A stretch of DNA of 54,364 bases, taken from Sedimentisphaerales bacterium (GTDB lineage Bacteria > Planctomycetota > Phycisphaerae > Sedimentisphaerales > SG8-4). Below the pieces are notes generated by a model, which saw only the letters and a program-made list of their open reading frames with translations, did no database searches and was not told the DNA's origin. The DNA lies in NCBI GenBank assembly GCA_016928975.1, contig JAFGJR010000063.1, positions 1 through 54,364 on the forward strand, written 5' to 3'. Each line of letters opens with the position of its first letter. Position 1 is the stretch's first letter. Shown in pieces: positions 34,320 through 44,026 of the stretch. The position numbers were made by a program, and so were the translations under genes.

Positions 34320-34688
34320 TCAATGCATGTTCGCGATGATGGTCAGCGCGGCACTGTGCCCGGCGGTGGCCATCAGCATCTGCGCCCCGAGCATCGCCAC
34401 AGTGGGATGTGGCTGGATGCAGGAGGTGCCGATCAGACCCACGCAGGGATTCAGGATCAGGCATGGGTTGGGTGTCGGACACAGCATGAGGGCTGCGTGC
34501 GGCATGCAAATCACGGGCGGGATCAGGCACAGACTCGGACACGGCGACGGAAAACCGCTCGGCGTGCTCATCGAGACCTGGAACGAGCTGACGGACACAG
34601 TGGCGAAGCTCATGTCGATGCCGTCTGCCTGTGCGGTGCCACTATATGCCAGCAATACCATCGACAACAACAATACAGACTTTTTCAT
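34320..34688 (-). CDS. Small secreted Cys/Met/Pro-rich protein
   Basis: 122 residues from ATG 34688, with GGAGGT seven bases upstream. A clear signal peptide (KKSVLLLSMVLLAYSGTAQA) is followed by a mature part with at least eight cysteines in words such as PCPSLC, VICM, LCPTPNPC and NPCVG, and several Met. No family is recognised. The cysteine spacing could give disulfides or metal binding. The strong ribosome binding site and a TTGACA box upstream argue that it is a real, well expressed gene despite its odd composition. Confidence 0.7.
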   Translation of the reverse strand: MKKSVLLLSMVLLAYSGTAQADGIDMSFATVSVSSFQVSMSTPSGFPSPCPSLCLIPPVICMPHAALMLCPTPNPCLILNPCVGLIGTSCIQPHPTVAMLGAQMLMATAGHSAALTIIANMH

Positions 34689-34701
34689 ACCGACCTCCCT
34701 G

Positions 34702-34730
34702 TACAGAACTGAGACGATCTATTCTGTCAA
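34702..34730 (-). promoter_or_regulatory. Possible promoter of the Cys/Met-rich gene
   Basis: A perfect -35 TTGACA on the minus strand (34725-34730) lies about 40 bases before the ATG. The -10 at 17-base spacing (TCTGTA) is poor. Confidence 0.3.
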
Positions 34731-35039
34731 GGCGCAGCCTCACCATGAGGCCCGTCCGCCTGGACAAACCCTTGCGAAACCATAGCGCTCGAAGAACGTA
34801 CGTTCAAAGTTGCCCACCGTCGTCGCGCAGCACCCTTACCGGCGCGCCCAACGCCCGTGGTCGTTTGAGTGAAACCCGGAACGGTATGTCTTCCCCCGCA
34901 CAGAGAGCCTATTCGTTGCCTATCATAGGCACGAGCGCAGCATACCGCTCGGCGGGGGGGCTTGTCAAGAGAAATCTGCTCCTTTTCTGCGAGAACTCCG
35001 GAGAGATACCCTTTTATTTGGTCAACCGCTGGGGCACAA
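34731..35039. other. Intergenic region with a 15-bp palindrome
   Basis: No gene seen. TGCCTAT and ATAGGCA flank one base at 34917-34931, a perfect operator-like dyad between the sensor kinase gene end and the Cys/Met-rich gene. No terminator with a T tract was found for the kinase gene. Confidence 0.35.
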
Positions 35040-37064
35040 TCAGGTAGATGGGGCGGTGGGGATCGTGACGGCGAAGGTGCTGCCCTGGGTGGGTTTGCTC
35101 TCAACGGTGATGGCGCCCTGGTGGGCATCGACGATGAATTTGGCGATGCTCAGACCCAGGCCACAGCCTTCCGCCCGGCGGGAGAGGCTACGATCCACTT
35201 GGTAGAAACGGCGGAAGATCCTCTTCATCGCGCGGCGCGGGATACCGAGGCCGTTATCGGAGACAATGAAGCGCACAGCGCCGCTGTCGCCGATGACGCG
35301 CAACGCGATCTGCTTGTTGTCGTGGGTGTATTTGTAGGCGTTGTCCAACAGGTTGACCAGGACGGTGACCAGGGCGTCGTGGTCGGCTTTGATTTCGGGC
35401 AGGTCCTCCGGGATATCCGTCTGGAAGCGGCAGGTGCCACGGCTGAATTTCGTCTTCACCGCCTCCGCCGCCGTGCGGGCGATGCTGGCCGGGCTGACCG
35501 GTCGCATCTGGAACGCCTGTTTGTTCCGCTCCATCCGCGAGAACGTCAGGAAATTGTCGATGAGCCGACTGAGCCGTTCGTTCTCGCGCGAGACAAGCTG
35601 CAGGTACTCCATCACTTGCTGCGGGTTGCGGTAGTTGCCTTCGAGCAGGGTGTCCACCAGGACGCGCATCGACGCCAGCGGGGTCTTGAGCTCGTGGCTG
35701 ACCGTGGCGATGAAGTCGTTCTTGAGCCGGTTGAGCTTGACCTGCTTGCCGATGCTCTTGGCGGCCATGGCGCCCGAGACGAGGATCAACAGAATGACGA
35801 GCATGCCGGTCCAGGTGTAGATGGCGATCCGCTCATCCGCCGCCCGGCGGAGGATGTCGGCGTTCTTGAAGAACAACTGAACCGTCCAGCTTGGGAAGTA
35901 CGGACTGACGGCGTGTGCGACGAAGGGCTCGCGGTCGGTCTCGATCAGCCCGGCGACGTGTCTTCCGCCGTCATCGACGATGAGGTAATCGACGTTGGCA
36001 TCCTGGAAGCTGCGCGCGCAGTCGCGGAGCGTGCCGAGGACGTCCTCGGGCGACAGCAGGGCGATGCACATCCCCCGGCTCGTTCTGCGGAGGACTCCAT
36101 AGAAAGCGGTATCTCCGATTTTGAGCGGCTGGAGCCGGTACGGTTCCCAGGCGTCGAACATATCCGTCGTTGGGAATTGCTCAGCGAAGCGGATGGAGCG
36201 TTCCTCGGCCTCGATGAGCGCAGCGAGCGAGACGCCGCGAAGCAAGTCGGCGTTCCTGGCCAGCAGGCCCGTCTCGCCGCCGATCTCCAGGACCTTGCGG
36301 GCAAGGAAGAGGTTGTCATCGGCCGACAGCGCGAAGTCGGCGCTGTTGGCGCTGTACAGCATGGCCAGCAACTTGCGAAAGGTCTCCTCATAGAGTGACG
36401 CGTACGCCGGGTTGTCCTGCATCCAGCCGAGCAGCAATAGTCGGGCGTTGGCGATCAGAGCGAGACTGCGTGAGTCGCTGGTCTCGGCCAGCGGACTGAA
36501 AGCGGCCCGCTGTCGACATTCAGCGATGGCGCGGTCGAGGTCGCCGAGTTTCACAAGTGAGCGGCTCTTGCCGATGCAGGCAGCCAGCCGGCCGTGATCG
36601 TCGCTGATCTGAGAGTACTCCTCGTAGCGATCCGCCGCCTGTTGATATTCTCTTTTGATGAACTCCAGTTCCCAGGCATCGGCGAAGTCCTCGGAGGGAC
36701 GGGTCCCGGCGTCCATCGAGACGGCCGGGAACAGTCGCCGGCCGGTGTCGTCGTAGATGAGCAGGCCGTCATAGCCGCCTTCGCTGACGGCCGAGACGAA
36801 CTGCCGGTAGAAGTGGACCGACGGTCTCCTGTCCAGGTGTCTGCAATACTGGAGCCACTGCTCCTCGATCTTCGTCGTGGCCTCGGCTAACTGGTTCTTG
36901 TAGGGAGTCGTGAGTCTTTGGCGGACAGTAAGCCGCTCGCTCCGGACGACCTCGTTCATGAACCAGAGCAGGCAAACGGTCGGCAGGATCACCGCCACGG
37001 TCAGCAGCAACACAACCCATCGAAACTGCCCGAAGCCAGGATTCGTGTGGAGCAGAGTCTTCAT
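35040..37064 (-). CDS. Membrane sensor histidine kinase with large periplasmic domain
   Basis: 674 residues from ATG 37064 (a TTG at 37073 is also possible; neither has a good ribosome binding site). Membrane segments lie at about 15-35 and 427-450. Between them is a periplasmic region of about 390 residues, partly TPR-like (AADRYEEYSQISDDHGRLAA, GDLDRAIAEC) and partly dCache-like (VDYLIVDDGGRHVAG). HisKA has H457 (SHELKTPLASMRV). The HATPase domain has NLLDNAYKY, DNGLGIP and GCGLGLSI, so it is catalytically complete. No response regulator is adjacent. It lies downstream of the large LamG protein gene but is separated by a strong terminator. Confidence 0.9.
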   Translation of the reverse strand: MKTLLHTNPGFGQFRWVVLLLTVAVILPTVCLLWFMNEVVRSERLTVRQRLTTPYKNQLAEATTKIEEQWLQYCRHLDRRPSVHFYRQFVSAVSEGGYDGLLIYDDTGRRLFPAVSMDAGTRPSEDFADAWELEFIKREYQQAADRYEEYSQISDDHGRLAACIGKSRSLVKLGDLDRAIAECRQRAAFSPLAETSDSRSLALIANARLLLLGWMQDNPAYASLYEETFRKLLAMLYSANSADFALSADDNLFLARKVLEIGGETGLLARNADLLRGVSLAALIEAEERSIRFAEQFPTTDMFDAWEPYRLQPLKIGDTAFYGVLRRTSRGMCIALLSPEDVLGTLRDCARSFQDANVDYLIVDDGGRHVAGLIETDREPFVAHAVSPYFPSWTVQLFFKNADILRRAADERIAIYTWTGMLVILLILVSGAMAAKSIGKQVKLNRLKNDFIATVSHELKTPLASMRVLVDTLLEGNYRNPQQVMEYLQLVSRENERLSRLIDNFLTFSRMERNKQAFQMRPVSPASIARTAAEAVKTKFSRGTCRFQTDIPEDLPEIKADHDALVTVLVNLLDNAYKYTHDNKQIALRVIGDSGAVRFIVSDNGLGIPRRAMKRIFRRFYQVDRSLSRRAEGCGLGLSIAKFIVDAHQGAITVESKPTQGSTFAVTIPTAPST

Positions 37065-37107
37065 ACCGATCAACGGTCATTATACTGCATCGCGGAATCC
37101 TTGCCTG

Positions 37108-37151
37108 TAAAAACGCGTGCGGGAGGCCGATGGAGTCCCGGCCTCCCGCAC
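37108..37151 (-). terminator. Strong intrinsic terminator after the LamG protein gene
   Basis: A perfect 13-bp stem (37117-37129 with 37139-37151), 9-base loop, followed on the minus strand by GCGTTTTT (T run at 37109-37113). Confidence 0.88.
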
Positions 37152-37173
37152 GTGCATGTCCATAGAAGGAGGG

Positions 37174-40100
37174 TCATTTCGGTTCGTAGAGTTGTCGGAC
37201 CTGGGCCTCGGTGAGGCCGAAGTTGTAGACGCGGACATCGTCAATCAGGCCGTAGAAGAAGCGGTCGCGCATCGCGGCGTTTTCACCGATCAGCACCGGC
37301 TCGTCGTCAGTGCCGATGGCGCCCTTCGCCTCCTGCGAGGCATCGAGCGTCCCGTCGACGTAGAGGTACATCTTCCTGCCGTCATAGGCGCCGGCGACAT
37401 GATGCCACTCGCCGCCGGTGACGGCCCGGGTCCCGAACAGGCTGCCGTATTCGTTGCCGCCGGGGACTTCGAGTCCGGTGCAGGCGAATTCGAGCGTGGT
37501 GGCCTCGTTGTTCCTCTGGATTCGCCAGGCCCCTTCGCCCTTGGTGACGATGGCCTGCCAGGGCTTGCTCCAGACGGTCGGTTTGATCCATGCGGCCACA
37601 GTGACGCCGGACGTGAAGTCAAAGGCGGACTCATCCACGACTTCCAGGCAGTCCCCGTCGCCGTCCAGGGCGATGGCTCCACCCACCTTTCCGCCGGCGG
37701 GCTGCCACCTGGCATTGCCCTGGACGTTGGCGGCATGGCCGTTGCCGGAGCTGTCGGCGGCCTTGTCGCCGCTCGTCTCGTCCAGCTTCCACCAGGCCAC
37801 CAGGCCGGCCAGCTCGATCGTGCCCAGGGCGCTCGGTTGCTGCCAGGCGATGTCGTTCTCCGTGTGCCACATGAGCTTGGTGTCACGATCCCCGCCGTCA
37901 TCGTCGTCGTTCACGTGCACGTCGAGCCCGATCCGGGTGCCGGGACGAGGAGTGACGCCCAGGGTAGACCACGGAAGCTTGATTTCGAAGCGGTAGCCCT
38001 TGTCGGTTGGACTGGCGGAGTGTGTCACGCCTTCCATCTTGTTGTGACGGGACTCGCCCTGGCTGCTGGCGGCGGTGAACCGGGAGCCCTCCCAGTCGAA
38101 GTGGTACTGGTAGTCGTTCTGGGTGTAGACGTCGGACTTGCTGTTGTCGGCGTCGATGAAGACCTCGACGCTGTCGTCCAGCCAGAACTCGACGGAGTCG
38201 TTGACCGGCTTGTCGTCCACGACATCGACGAGCAGGTACAGGCCCTGGCTGTCCCAGAGCGTCTTGAAACTGGCCGAGAAGTCCTCGGGCGACGCGGAGG
38301 CGTTGTAGGCCACGTGCTCGATCCGCTGCGCCGGCACGGCGGCCCACTCCTGCTCGTCCCCCTTCATCGTGAGCGGCTTGCCGGCCTGCGGGACGCTCAG
38401 CGCTGGCTGAGCCTGCCGGACCTGTGCGGTCTCCTTCTGCTTCATGGCGGAAATCATCTGCGTGATCTGAGTGACGGCGCCGACGATCTGACTCATCCGG
38501 GGCAGATCGCTGATGCTCAGGCGGACGCCGAAGCTGTTGGCCTCTTCGCTCGTTAGCAGGCGGATCGTCGTGTTCTCGGTGGCCTTGATCAGCTCCTCAA
38601 TGGACTGTTGTGTCTGTTTGGCGGCCTCTTCCGATGGAAGGTGCACGTTCTGAGCAGCCAGGGCGAGCACGCCGGGAACGCTGACGAGGACGAGCTTGCT
38701 GGTCTTCGGCGACATCGTTGTGATGGCGTCCTTCATCTTGCCGCCGTCGAGGACGGAGCTGTTCTGCCTCATCGCGGTCACAGACTGGCCGATCACCGGT
38801 GCGCCGAGCGAGAGCACCATGGTCTTGCTCGCTTCGTCCGTGTAGCCCAGAAGTCTCATGTTGTTGGCCAGGATGATTTCATACTGGCCCGAAGCCGGCA
38901 ACTGCGGCTGTGTATCGGCGGAGACGAGGTTCGCCATAGCCAGCAGGGTCAGCAGCAATTGCTGCGTCTTTTGCGGCTCGCGGCTGGTCACCGCCAGGCC
39001 GATCGACTGGAGCGCCGGCGGGATTCCACTCCACTCGGCCGGGGCGGCGCCTTTGCCCGGCAGGGCGAACAGGCTGATCTGCTCGATGTTGCCGAAGATC
39101 TGCGCGGCGAGATCCTGTCCCGTGGCGCTGATGATCTTGTCCCTGGCGGCCTGGGCCTGCGCGGTCCCGGCGTCACCCAGGGCCAGACTGACCAGGGCAA
39201 CCGCCTCGGCGGGCACCGCTTTGAGCAAGGCTCTGTTCAGATTCGGCGTGCGGATCAGGTTGTACGCCGTGGACTGACTCCCGTCCCGGAGGTTGACGTT
39301 CGCCTCCAGGGCCACGCCGGTCTCGCGCAGCGACAGCGTCGCAATGAGGTCTGTCACGTTGTTGAAATTGACCAGCTCATTGGCCATCTTCAACTGCGGT
39401 GGAATCTGGTCGGGGGGCATCGTCTTCAGCAGCCTTCGGTGCACCTCGGCGACGTTCACCCACACCGTCAGAGCATTCTGCTGGCGCGCCTGCTTGCTGA
39501 TCCCGGCGAACGATGCATTGGCCGAGGCCAGCGTGGGCTGGCGGGCGGCCCCCTTGTACTGCCTGATCGCCCACTCCAGTTGTTCGGTCGCCTTGGCCGA
39601 AGGGGTGGTCACGATGAAGACGGTGTCGTCGAACGCGGCGCCGCCGCCGTCGCCGAACTTGACGGTCGTCATGCCTTCGACGGGCGCACCCGTCTGACCG
39701 AGCATGCTGAGTCCCATCTGGAGCAGGCCGCGAACGGCGTCGCTGCGGCCGGGGAACAGCACGATCGTCGCCGCCGGCGTCTCCTTGCTGACATCTGTGA
39801 CCCCGACGCCGAGACTGCGAATCTTCTTGAGCTCCGCCATCATGGCCGGGTTCAGAATCTTGCCGATGATGTCCACTGGATTGTTGCCGCCGCCCGCCCG
39901 GGCCTGCCCATTGCGCCCGCCCGTCTGACCAGGGTCCCTTGTCATGGTCAGCGCGTTGAGCGGATTCTCCAGGGGCGTGCCCTTGAGCATGTTCAGGATC
40001 GTCTCGACCTGCCGGCCAGGACTGCCAATCTCCGCATACGCCAGCGTCTCCGGCGGCATGAGAGTCGCCGGGTCGGCGCTGCTCAGCTCCTCCAGCATCG

Positions 40101-40422
40101 GCCCGGCCTTCTCCACCAGCTCAGTCTGGTCACTGTACTCCGTCACGAGCTTCTCGAAGGCGGCTCGGGCCTTCGGCTCGTTGCTCTTCTTGAGGTAGCA
40201 GGAGCCCTGCCGATACAGGGCCTGGGCCACGAGGTTCCTCGGGGCGGAACTGTCGAGAATCACCTGCTGGTAGATCCCGATGGCGGCATCGAGATTGCCC
40301 TCGACCTCCTCGGCGTAGAGTCCCTCGCGGAGCAGCTCCGCGGCGGATTTGGCGAATGCCGCCGGCGCCCACAGGCCCGCCAGCAGCACCGCAACGGTCA
40401 GTACGGTCATTCGTGGTGTCAT
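37174..40422 (-). CDS. Large exported protein: TPR, central repeat region, CBM9-like and LamG domains
   Basis: 1082 residues; AAGGAG seven bases before ATG 40422. A signal peptide (to about residue 24) precedes TPR-like helices (about 25-125, GNLDAAIGIYQQVI and AQALYRQGSCYLKK). A long central region (about 150-660) resembles uncharacterised planctomycete proteins with NLVSADTQ and QSVTAMR words. A CBM9-like carbohydrate-binding domain (about 680-855, MKGDEQEWAAVP, WDSQGLYLLVDVVDD, HFDWEGSRF) follows, then a complete LamG domain (about 870-1082, GLVAWWKLDE, HHVAGAYDG, GLIDDVRVYNFGL). No catalytic motif is recognised. A secreted or surface carbohydrate-binding scaffold is likely. It is divergent from the symporter gene at 40625. 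Confidence 0.75.
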   Translation of the reverse strand: MTPRMTVLTVAVLLAGLWAPAAFAKSAAELLREGLYAEEVEGNLDAAIGIYQQVILDSSAPRNLVAQALYRQGSCYLKKSNEPKARAAFEKLVTEYSDQTELVEKAGPMLEELSSADPATLMPPETLAYAEIGSPGRQVETILNMLKGTPLENPLNALTMTRDPGQTGGRNGQARAGGGNNPVDIIGKILNPAMMAELKKIRSLGVGVTDVSKETPAATIVLFPGRSDAVRGLLQMGLSMLGQTGAPVEGMTTVKFGDGGGAAFDDTVFIVTTPSAKATEQLEWAIRQYKGAARQPTLASANASFAGISKQARQQNALTVWVNVAEVHRRLLKTMPPDQIPPQLKMANELVNFNNVTDLIATLSLRETGVALEANVNLRDGSQSTAYNLIRTPNLNRALLKAVPAEAVALVSLALGDAGTAQAQAARDKIISATGQDLAAQIFGNIEQISLFALPGKGAAPAEWSGIPPALQSIGLAVTSREPQKTQQLLLTLLAMANLVSADTQPQLPASGQYEIILANNMRLLGYTDEASKTMVLSLGAPVIGQSVTAMRQNSSVLDGGKMKDAITTMSPKTSKLVLVSVPGVLALAAQNVHLPSEEAAKQTQQSIEELIKATENTTIRLLTSEEANSFGVRLSISDLPRMSQIVGAVTQITQMISAMKQKETAQVRQAQPALSVPQAGKPLTMKGDEQEWAAVPAQRIEHVAYNASASPEDFSASFKTLWDSQGLYLLVDVVDDKPVNDSVEFWLDDSVEVFIDADNSKSDVYTQNDYQYHFDWEGSRFTAASSQGESRHNKMEGVTHSASPTDKGYRFEIKLPWSTLGVTPRPGTRIGLDVHVNDDDDGGDRDTKLMWHTENDIAWQQPSALGTIELAGLVAWWKLDETSGDKAADSSGNGHAANVQGNARWQPAGGKVGGAIALDGDGDCLEVVDESAFDFTSGVTVAAWIKPTVWSKPWQAIVTKGEGAWRIQRNNEATTLEFACTGLEVPGGNEYGSLFGTRAVTGGEWHHVAGAYDGRKMYLYVDGTLDASQEAKGAIGTDDEPVLIGENAAMRDRFFYGLIDDVRVYNFGLTEAQVRQLYEPK

Positions 40423-40624
40423 CGTCGTGCTCCTTTCCGGAAAAATGTATCAGCGACCACTTGGTTTCATACAACGATAGTGTCGATCCCGCGTGTTACG
40501 GTTTTGTTACCGCTTGATCCTTTTTTAGTGATTTCTCGGCGACGGTGGGGTTAGCATGTGCGCTCAGGTTGGCAGTGTGCAGGACACACCTTACCGACTA
40601 CGGACTGGACCGGGGAATTGCATT

Positions 40625-42197
40625 GTGGAACTGAGTGCTCTTGATTACGCCGTGTTCGCTCTCTACGGCGTGGCGGTGCTGGTGGTGGGGTGGTGGGTGA
40701 CACGGCGGGAGAAGACCTCGCAGGACTACTTCCTGGCCGGCCGGCGGCTGCCGTGGTACGCCATCGGCCTCTCGCTGATCGCCACGAGCATCTCGACGGA
40801 GCAGTTCATCGGCGAAGTCGGGTTCGCCTATCGGCACGGCTTGGCCGTGGCGAACTGGGAGTGGGGTGTCTTTCCCGCGATGACGGTGATGATCCTGTTC
40901 TTTGTCCCGTTCTACGTCCGCCGGCAGATCAGCACGATGCCCGAGTGGCTGGAGCATCGTTTCGGCCCGTCCACCCGGCTGACCCTGGCGGTCATCATGG
41001 TGCTGTCGTACGTGTTCATCAATCTCGCCGGGGTCCTCTACGCCGGCGGCCTGGCATTGCACGCGATCTTCGACGTCGATCTCTGGTGGGGCATCCTCGC
41101 GTTGTCCGCCGTGACGGCGGTCTACACGGTGATGGGCGGCCTGCCCCGCCGTCGTCTGGAACGACGTGATCCAGGCGACGCTGCTGCTGGGCTCCGGCCT
41201 GCTCGTCTTCTTTCTCGGGCTGCACGAGGTGGGGGGCTGGGAGGCGATGCGCGGCGTCGGGGACCGTGCCCATCTGATGCTTCCCGCAAGTGACCCGGAC
41301 CTGCCCTGGACCGGCATTCTTGTGGGGATGGTCTCGACGAACCTGTGGTACTACGCGACGAATCAATACATCAACCAGCGGGTCCTGGGCGCTCGCAACG
41401 AATGGCACGCCCGCGCGGGAGTAATCTTCGCGGGCTTTCTCGGCCTGTTCCTGGCGCTGGCCGTGTGCTTCCCGGGCCTGATCGCATACCGGTTGTTCCC
41501 GAACCTGGAGAACCCGGATGAGGCATATCCGCGGGTCGTCAGCCACCTGGTCGGCCCGCTCGGCTATGGCCTACGCGGCTTGGTCTTCGCCGGGCTGCTC
41601 GGGGCCATCATGTCCACGCTCGACGCTCTGATGAACTCGTGCGCGACCATTCTGTCGATCGACTTCTATCAACGGCTGTGGAACCCGTCGGCGAGCGACC
41701 GCCAGATGATCCGGGTCGGGCGCATCACGACGCTGGCGGTGCTGGTGGTCGGGATACTCTGGACGCCGGTCGTCGGCCAGTGGAAGACCCTGTTCGGCTA
41801 TTTCCAGGAATGCTGGTTCTTCATGGCCGTACCGATTGTCGTCGTCTTTGTCTCGGCGCTGCTGTGGCCTCGCTCGAACAACTACTCCGCCACCGCCACG
41901 CTGCTACTATGTATCCCGATGACCCTGCTTCCCGCCGTGCTCCACGCGCTGGACTGCAAAATCAACCCCTTCAACTTGGCCGGCCTGTTGCTGGCTCCGG
42001 TGATTGCTTTTCATGTCATGACCACATACCTGAAGCCCGCTCCGCCGGCAGCCGTCATAGACAAGTGGATTTGGAGGCCGCACCTGCTCCGTTTGCCACC
42101 CGAGGAGCGTACCGCCTCCCGCCCCTGGACAAGCCTGATCCTGTGGTGGTCCGCAGTCGCCGCCGCCTACGTCACGCTCTATGCCCTCTTCTGGTAA
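40625..42197 (+). pseudogene. Sodium:solute symporter (SSF family), interrupted by a one-base frameshift
   Basis: GTG 40625 gives MELSALDYAVFALYGVAVLV, a typical SSF start; an ATG at 40556 is less likely. The frame breaks at 41144-41147, where CCCC replaces an expected CCC in the conserved VMGGLPAVVWNDVIQ region, and the remainder continues in the next frame to 42197. Removing one C gives one 523-residue protein with about 13 membrane helices and SSF motifs (SISTEQFIGEVGFAYRHGL, NQYINQRVLGAR, GAIMSTLDALMNS). It would import a sugar or organic acid with sodium. The rest of the sequence is well preserved, so a sequencing error or a very recent mutation is as likely as a decayed gene. Confidence 0.85.
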
Positions 42198-42212
42198 GCC
42201 GGTGACGGCCTT

Positions 42213-43859
42213 CTACGACTTGCTGGCCTCGGCGGTCCCGCCGTAGGCGCCCATGTTGATCCGCCCACCATTCGGCGTCGGCTCGGACCCAACGTCGTCC
42301 GCCGGATCTCCGGCGTTGATGCAGGGACTGGTCTTGGTGTCCTGTTTCCAGCGGCGCGTGAGCGGGTCCCGTCGACCGGTCTTCGACATCAGGTGGTAAT
42401 CGCCGGCGACCCAGACGCCGTCCGGATGTGCGGCGTCTCGTTTCCAGTACCCTTGCCAGGCGAACAGAGGATCCTCTTTCTTGTTGCCCGTACCCGTCCA
42501 GCCGCCGGCTACGTCACTGTAGGTGACCGCGACGGACGCCGTGGACTCTGCATCGATCTGATCCGGCGTGTTGCCCCAGACGATGCAGTTGCTCAGTTGC
42601 AGGTGGCTCCGGTAGGCGCTGATCCCTCCCCCGATGGGGGCGTCATTGCCCGCGATCGTGCAGGAAACGATCTTCGCGTCGCTTCGATAACAGTCGATCC
42701 CGCCGCCTCCGTACTCGAAGGCGCGGTTGCCCACGATGAGGCAGTGAGTGATCGTGGGGCTGCTCCTGTTGCACAGAATTCCGCCTCCGGCTTCTGCGTA
42801 GCCACCGGTGATCGTGAAATACGACAGAACACAGTCGGCGTCTTCGCCACCACTGAAGGTCACCACGGGCCCGGCGCCCTGCCCGTCCAGGATGGCGGGC
42901 TCCAACTGCATGTCGGCCAGCATCTGTTGATCTCGGGCATCGACCACCCCATCGCGATTGATGTCCATCGTCAGGTACTTGGCATCTGCCAGATCGGCGC
43001 GCTGGAGCGTGACGTTCTTGCCGCCCAGATCAATCGTCTCGGGATAAGTCCCCGGCAAGACCTCGATGATAGCCCCATCGGAAGCCGCGTTGATGGCTTC
43101 CTGGACCGTATCATAGGGATGCCGGAAACTCCCGTCTTCCGCCGGGTCAGGACCTGACGCATCGGCGGTCCGCACGTAAATGCTCCGATCGGAAGCGGGC
43201 CGGGCCGTGACAACGACAATATGAGTCTGGATCGGCATGCCTTCCCAGGAGCGCATGTACTCGAACATCACAGTAGCACTGCCCGTGCCCGTCGCACGAA
43301 AGGTCCACTCCTCCACGCCTCCGCCGCCGATCACCCCGGGATTCGTCGGCGTGTATTCCGTGCCGAGCAGCTCCAGCCAGGGCGGCAAAGACCCTGCCAG
43401 CACCCATTGGTAACCCGTCGACGGATTGGACTCCAGGCGGATCGCGAACTGCTCGCCCACCAACACATCGACGTGCTCCGTGTCGGCCGGGGCCTCCGCA
43501 GTGACCTGGACGACGTGCACCCGCTCAGGCGCAGCCATCGAGGGCGGCATGTACTCGAACGTCAGGGTCGTGCTTCCCGCTGCTGTGGCCCGAAACGTCC
43601 AGTATTCCGTCCCGCCTCCGCCGATCAACTCTGGGTTCGTAGCGACGTATGACCTATCAACCAATTCCAACCAGCTCGGCTGGGATTCCGCAAGGATCCA
43701 TTGATAGCCCGTGCTTGGATTCAATGCCAGAGCGACCGTGAACTCCTCGCCTACATCAACGAAGACAATCTCATAGGTGTCGGCAAACAGGACAGACTGA
43801 CAGCAGGCTGCCAAGATGCACAGGACGGCCAAGAACCACGATCGATTTCGGTCAACCAT
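42213..43859 (-). CDS. Exported protein with two chagasin-like (I42) inhibitor domains and a beta-helix
   Basis: 548 residues; AAAGGAGG seven bases before ATG 43859. After a signal peptide come two tandem domains of about 95 residues. Each has the cysteine-protease-inhibitor loop NPSTGYQW (47-54 and 145-152), a Gly-rich IGGGG(T/V)E loop (79-85 and 177-183) and an FEYM segment, the second continuing as RSWE. These correspond to the BC, DE and FG loops of chagasin. Residues about 225-548 are a right-handed beta-helix (YVRTADASG, ITHCLIVGN, CTIAGNDAPIGGG). A dockerin-like calcium loop DINRDGVVDARD (299-310) is inserted near 300. It probably binds or protects surface material; inhibition of papain-like proteases is an inference from the loops. 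Confidence 0.8.
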   Translation of the reverse strand: MVDRNRSWFLAVLCILAACCQSVLFADTYEIVFVDVGEEFTVALALNPSTGYQWILAESQPSWLELVDRSYVATNPELIGGGGTEYWTFRATAAGSTTLTFEYMPPSMAAPERVHVVQVTAEAPADTEHVDVLVGEQFAIRLESNPSTGYQWVLAGSLPPWLELLGTEYTPTNPGVIGGGGVEEWTFRATGTGSATVMFEYMRSWEGMPIQTHIVVVTARPASDRSIYVRTADASGPDPAEDGSFRHPYDTVQEAINAASDGAIIEVLPGTYPETIDLGGKNVTLQRADLADAKYLTMDINRDGVVDARDQQMLADMQLEPAILDGQGAGPVVTFSGGEDADCVLSYFTITGGYAEAGGGILCNRSSPTITHCLIVGNRAFEYGGGGIDCYRSDAKIVSCTIAGNDAPIGGGISAYRSHLQLSNCIVWGNTPDQIDAESTASVAVTYSDVAGGWTGTGNKKEDPLFAWQGYWKRDAAHPDGVWVAGDYHLMSKTGRRDPLTRRWKQDTKTSPCINAGDPADDVGSEPTPNGGRINMGAYGGTAEASKS

Positions 43860-44026
43860 CTCCAGCCTCCTTTGGAAAACATGTTTGCATCAGGCGATAT
43901 GAACTCCGGACACTGTAACCGCCATTGTACACGGCAGACCGGCGGAAATGCAAGCTGGAAATCTGAGGCGGGCAAGCGGTATCGGCGTTCTTGACGAGGC
44001 GAACCCGGACTCGTAGAGTATCATGG

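Noticed and set aside
38608..40554. 648-codon plus-strand frame opposite the TPR/CBM9/LamG gene
   Set aside because: No recognisable domain, and the minus-strand gene has a signal peptide, clear domains and a strong terminator.
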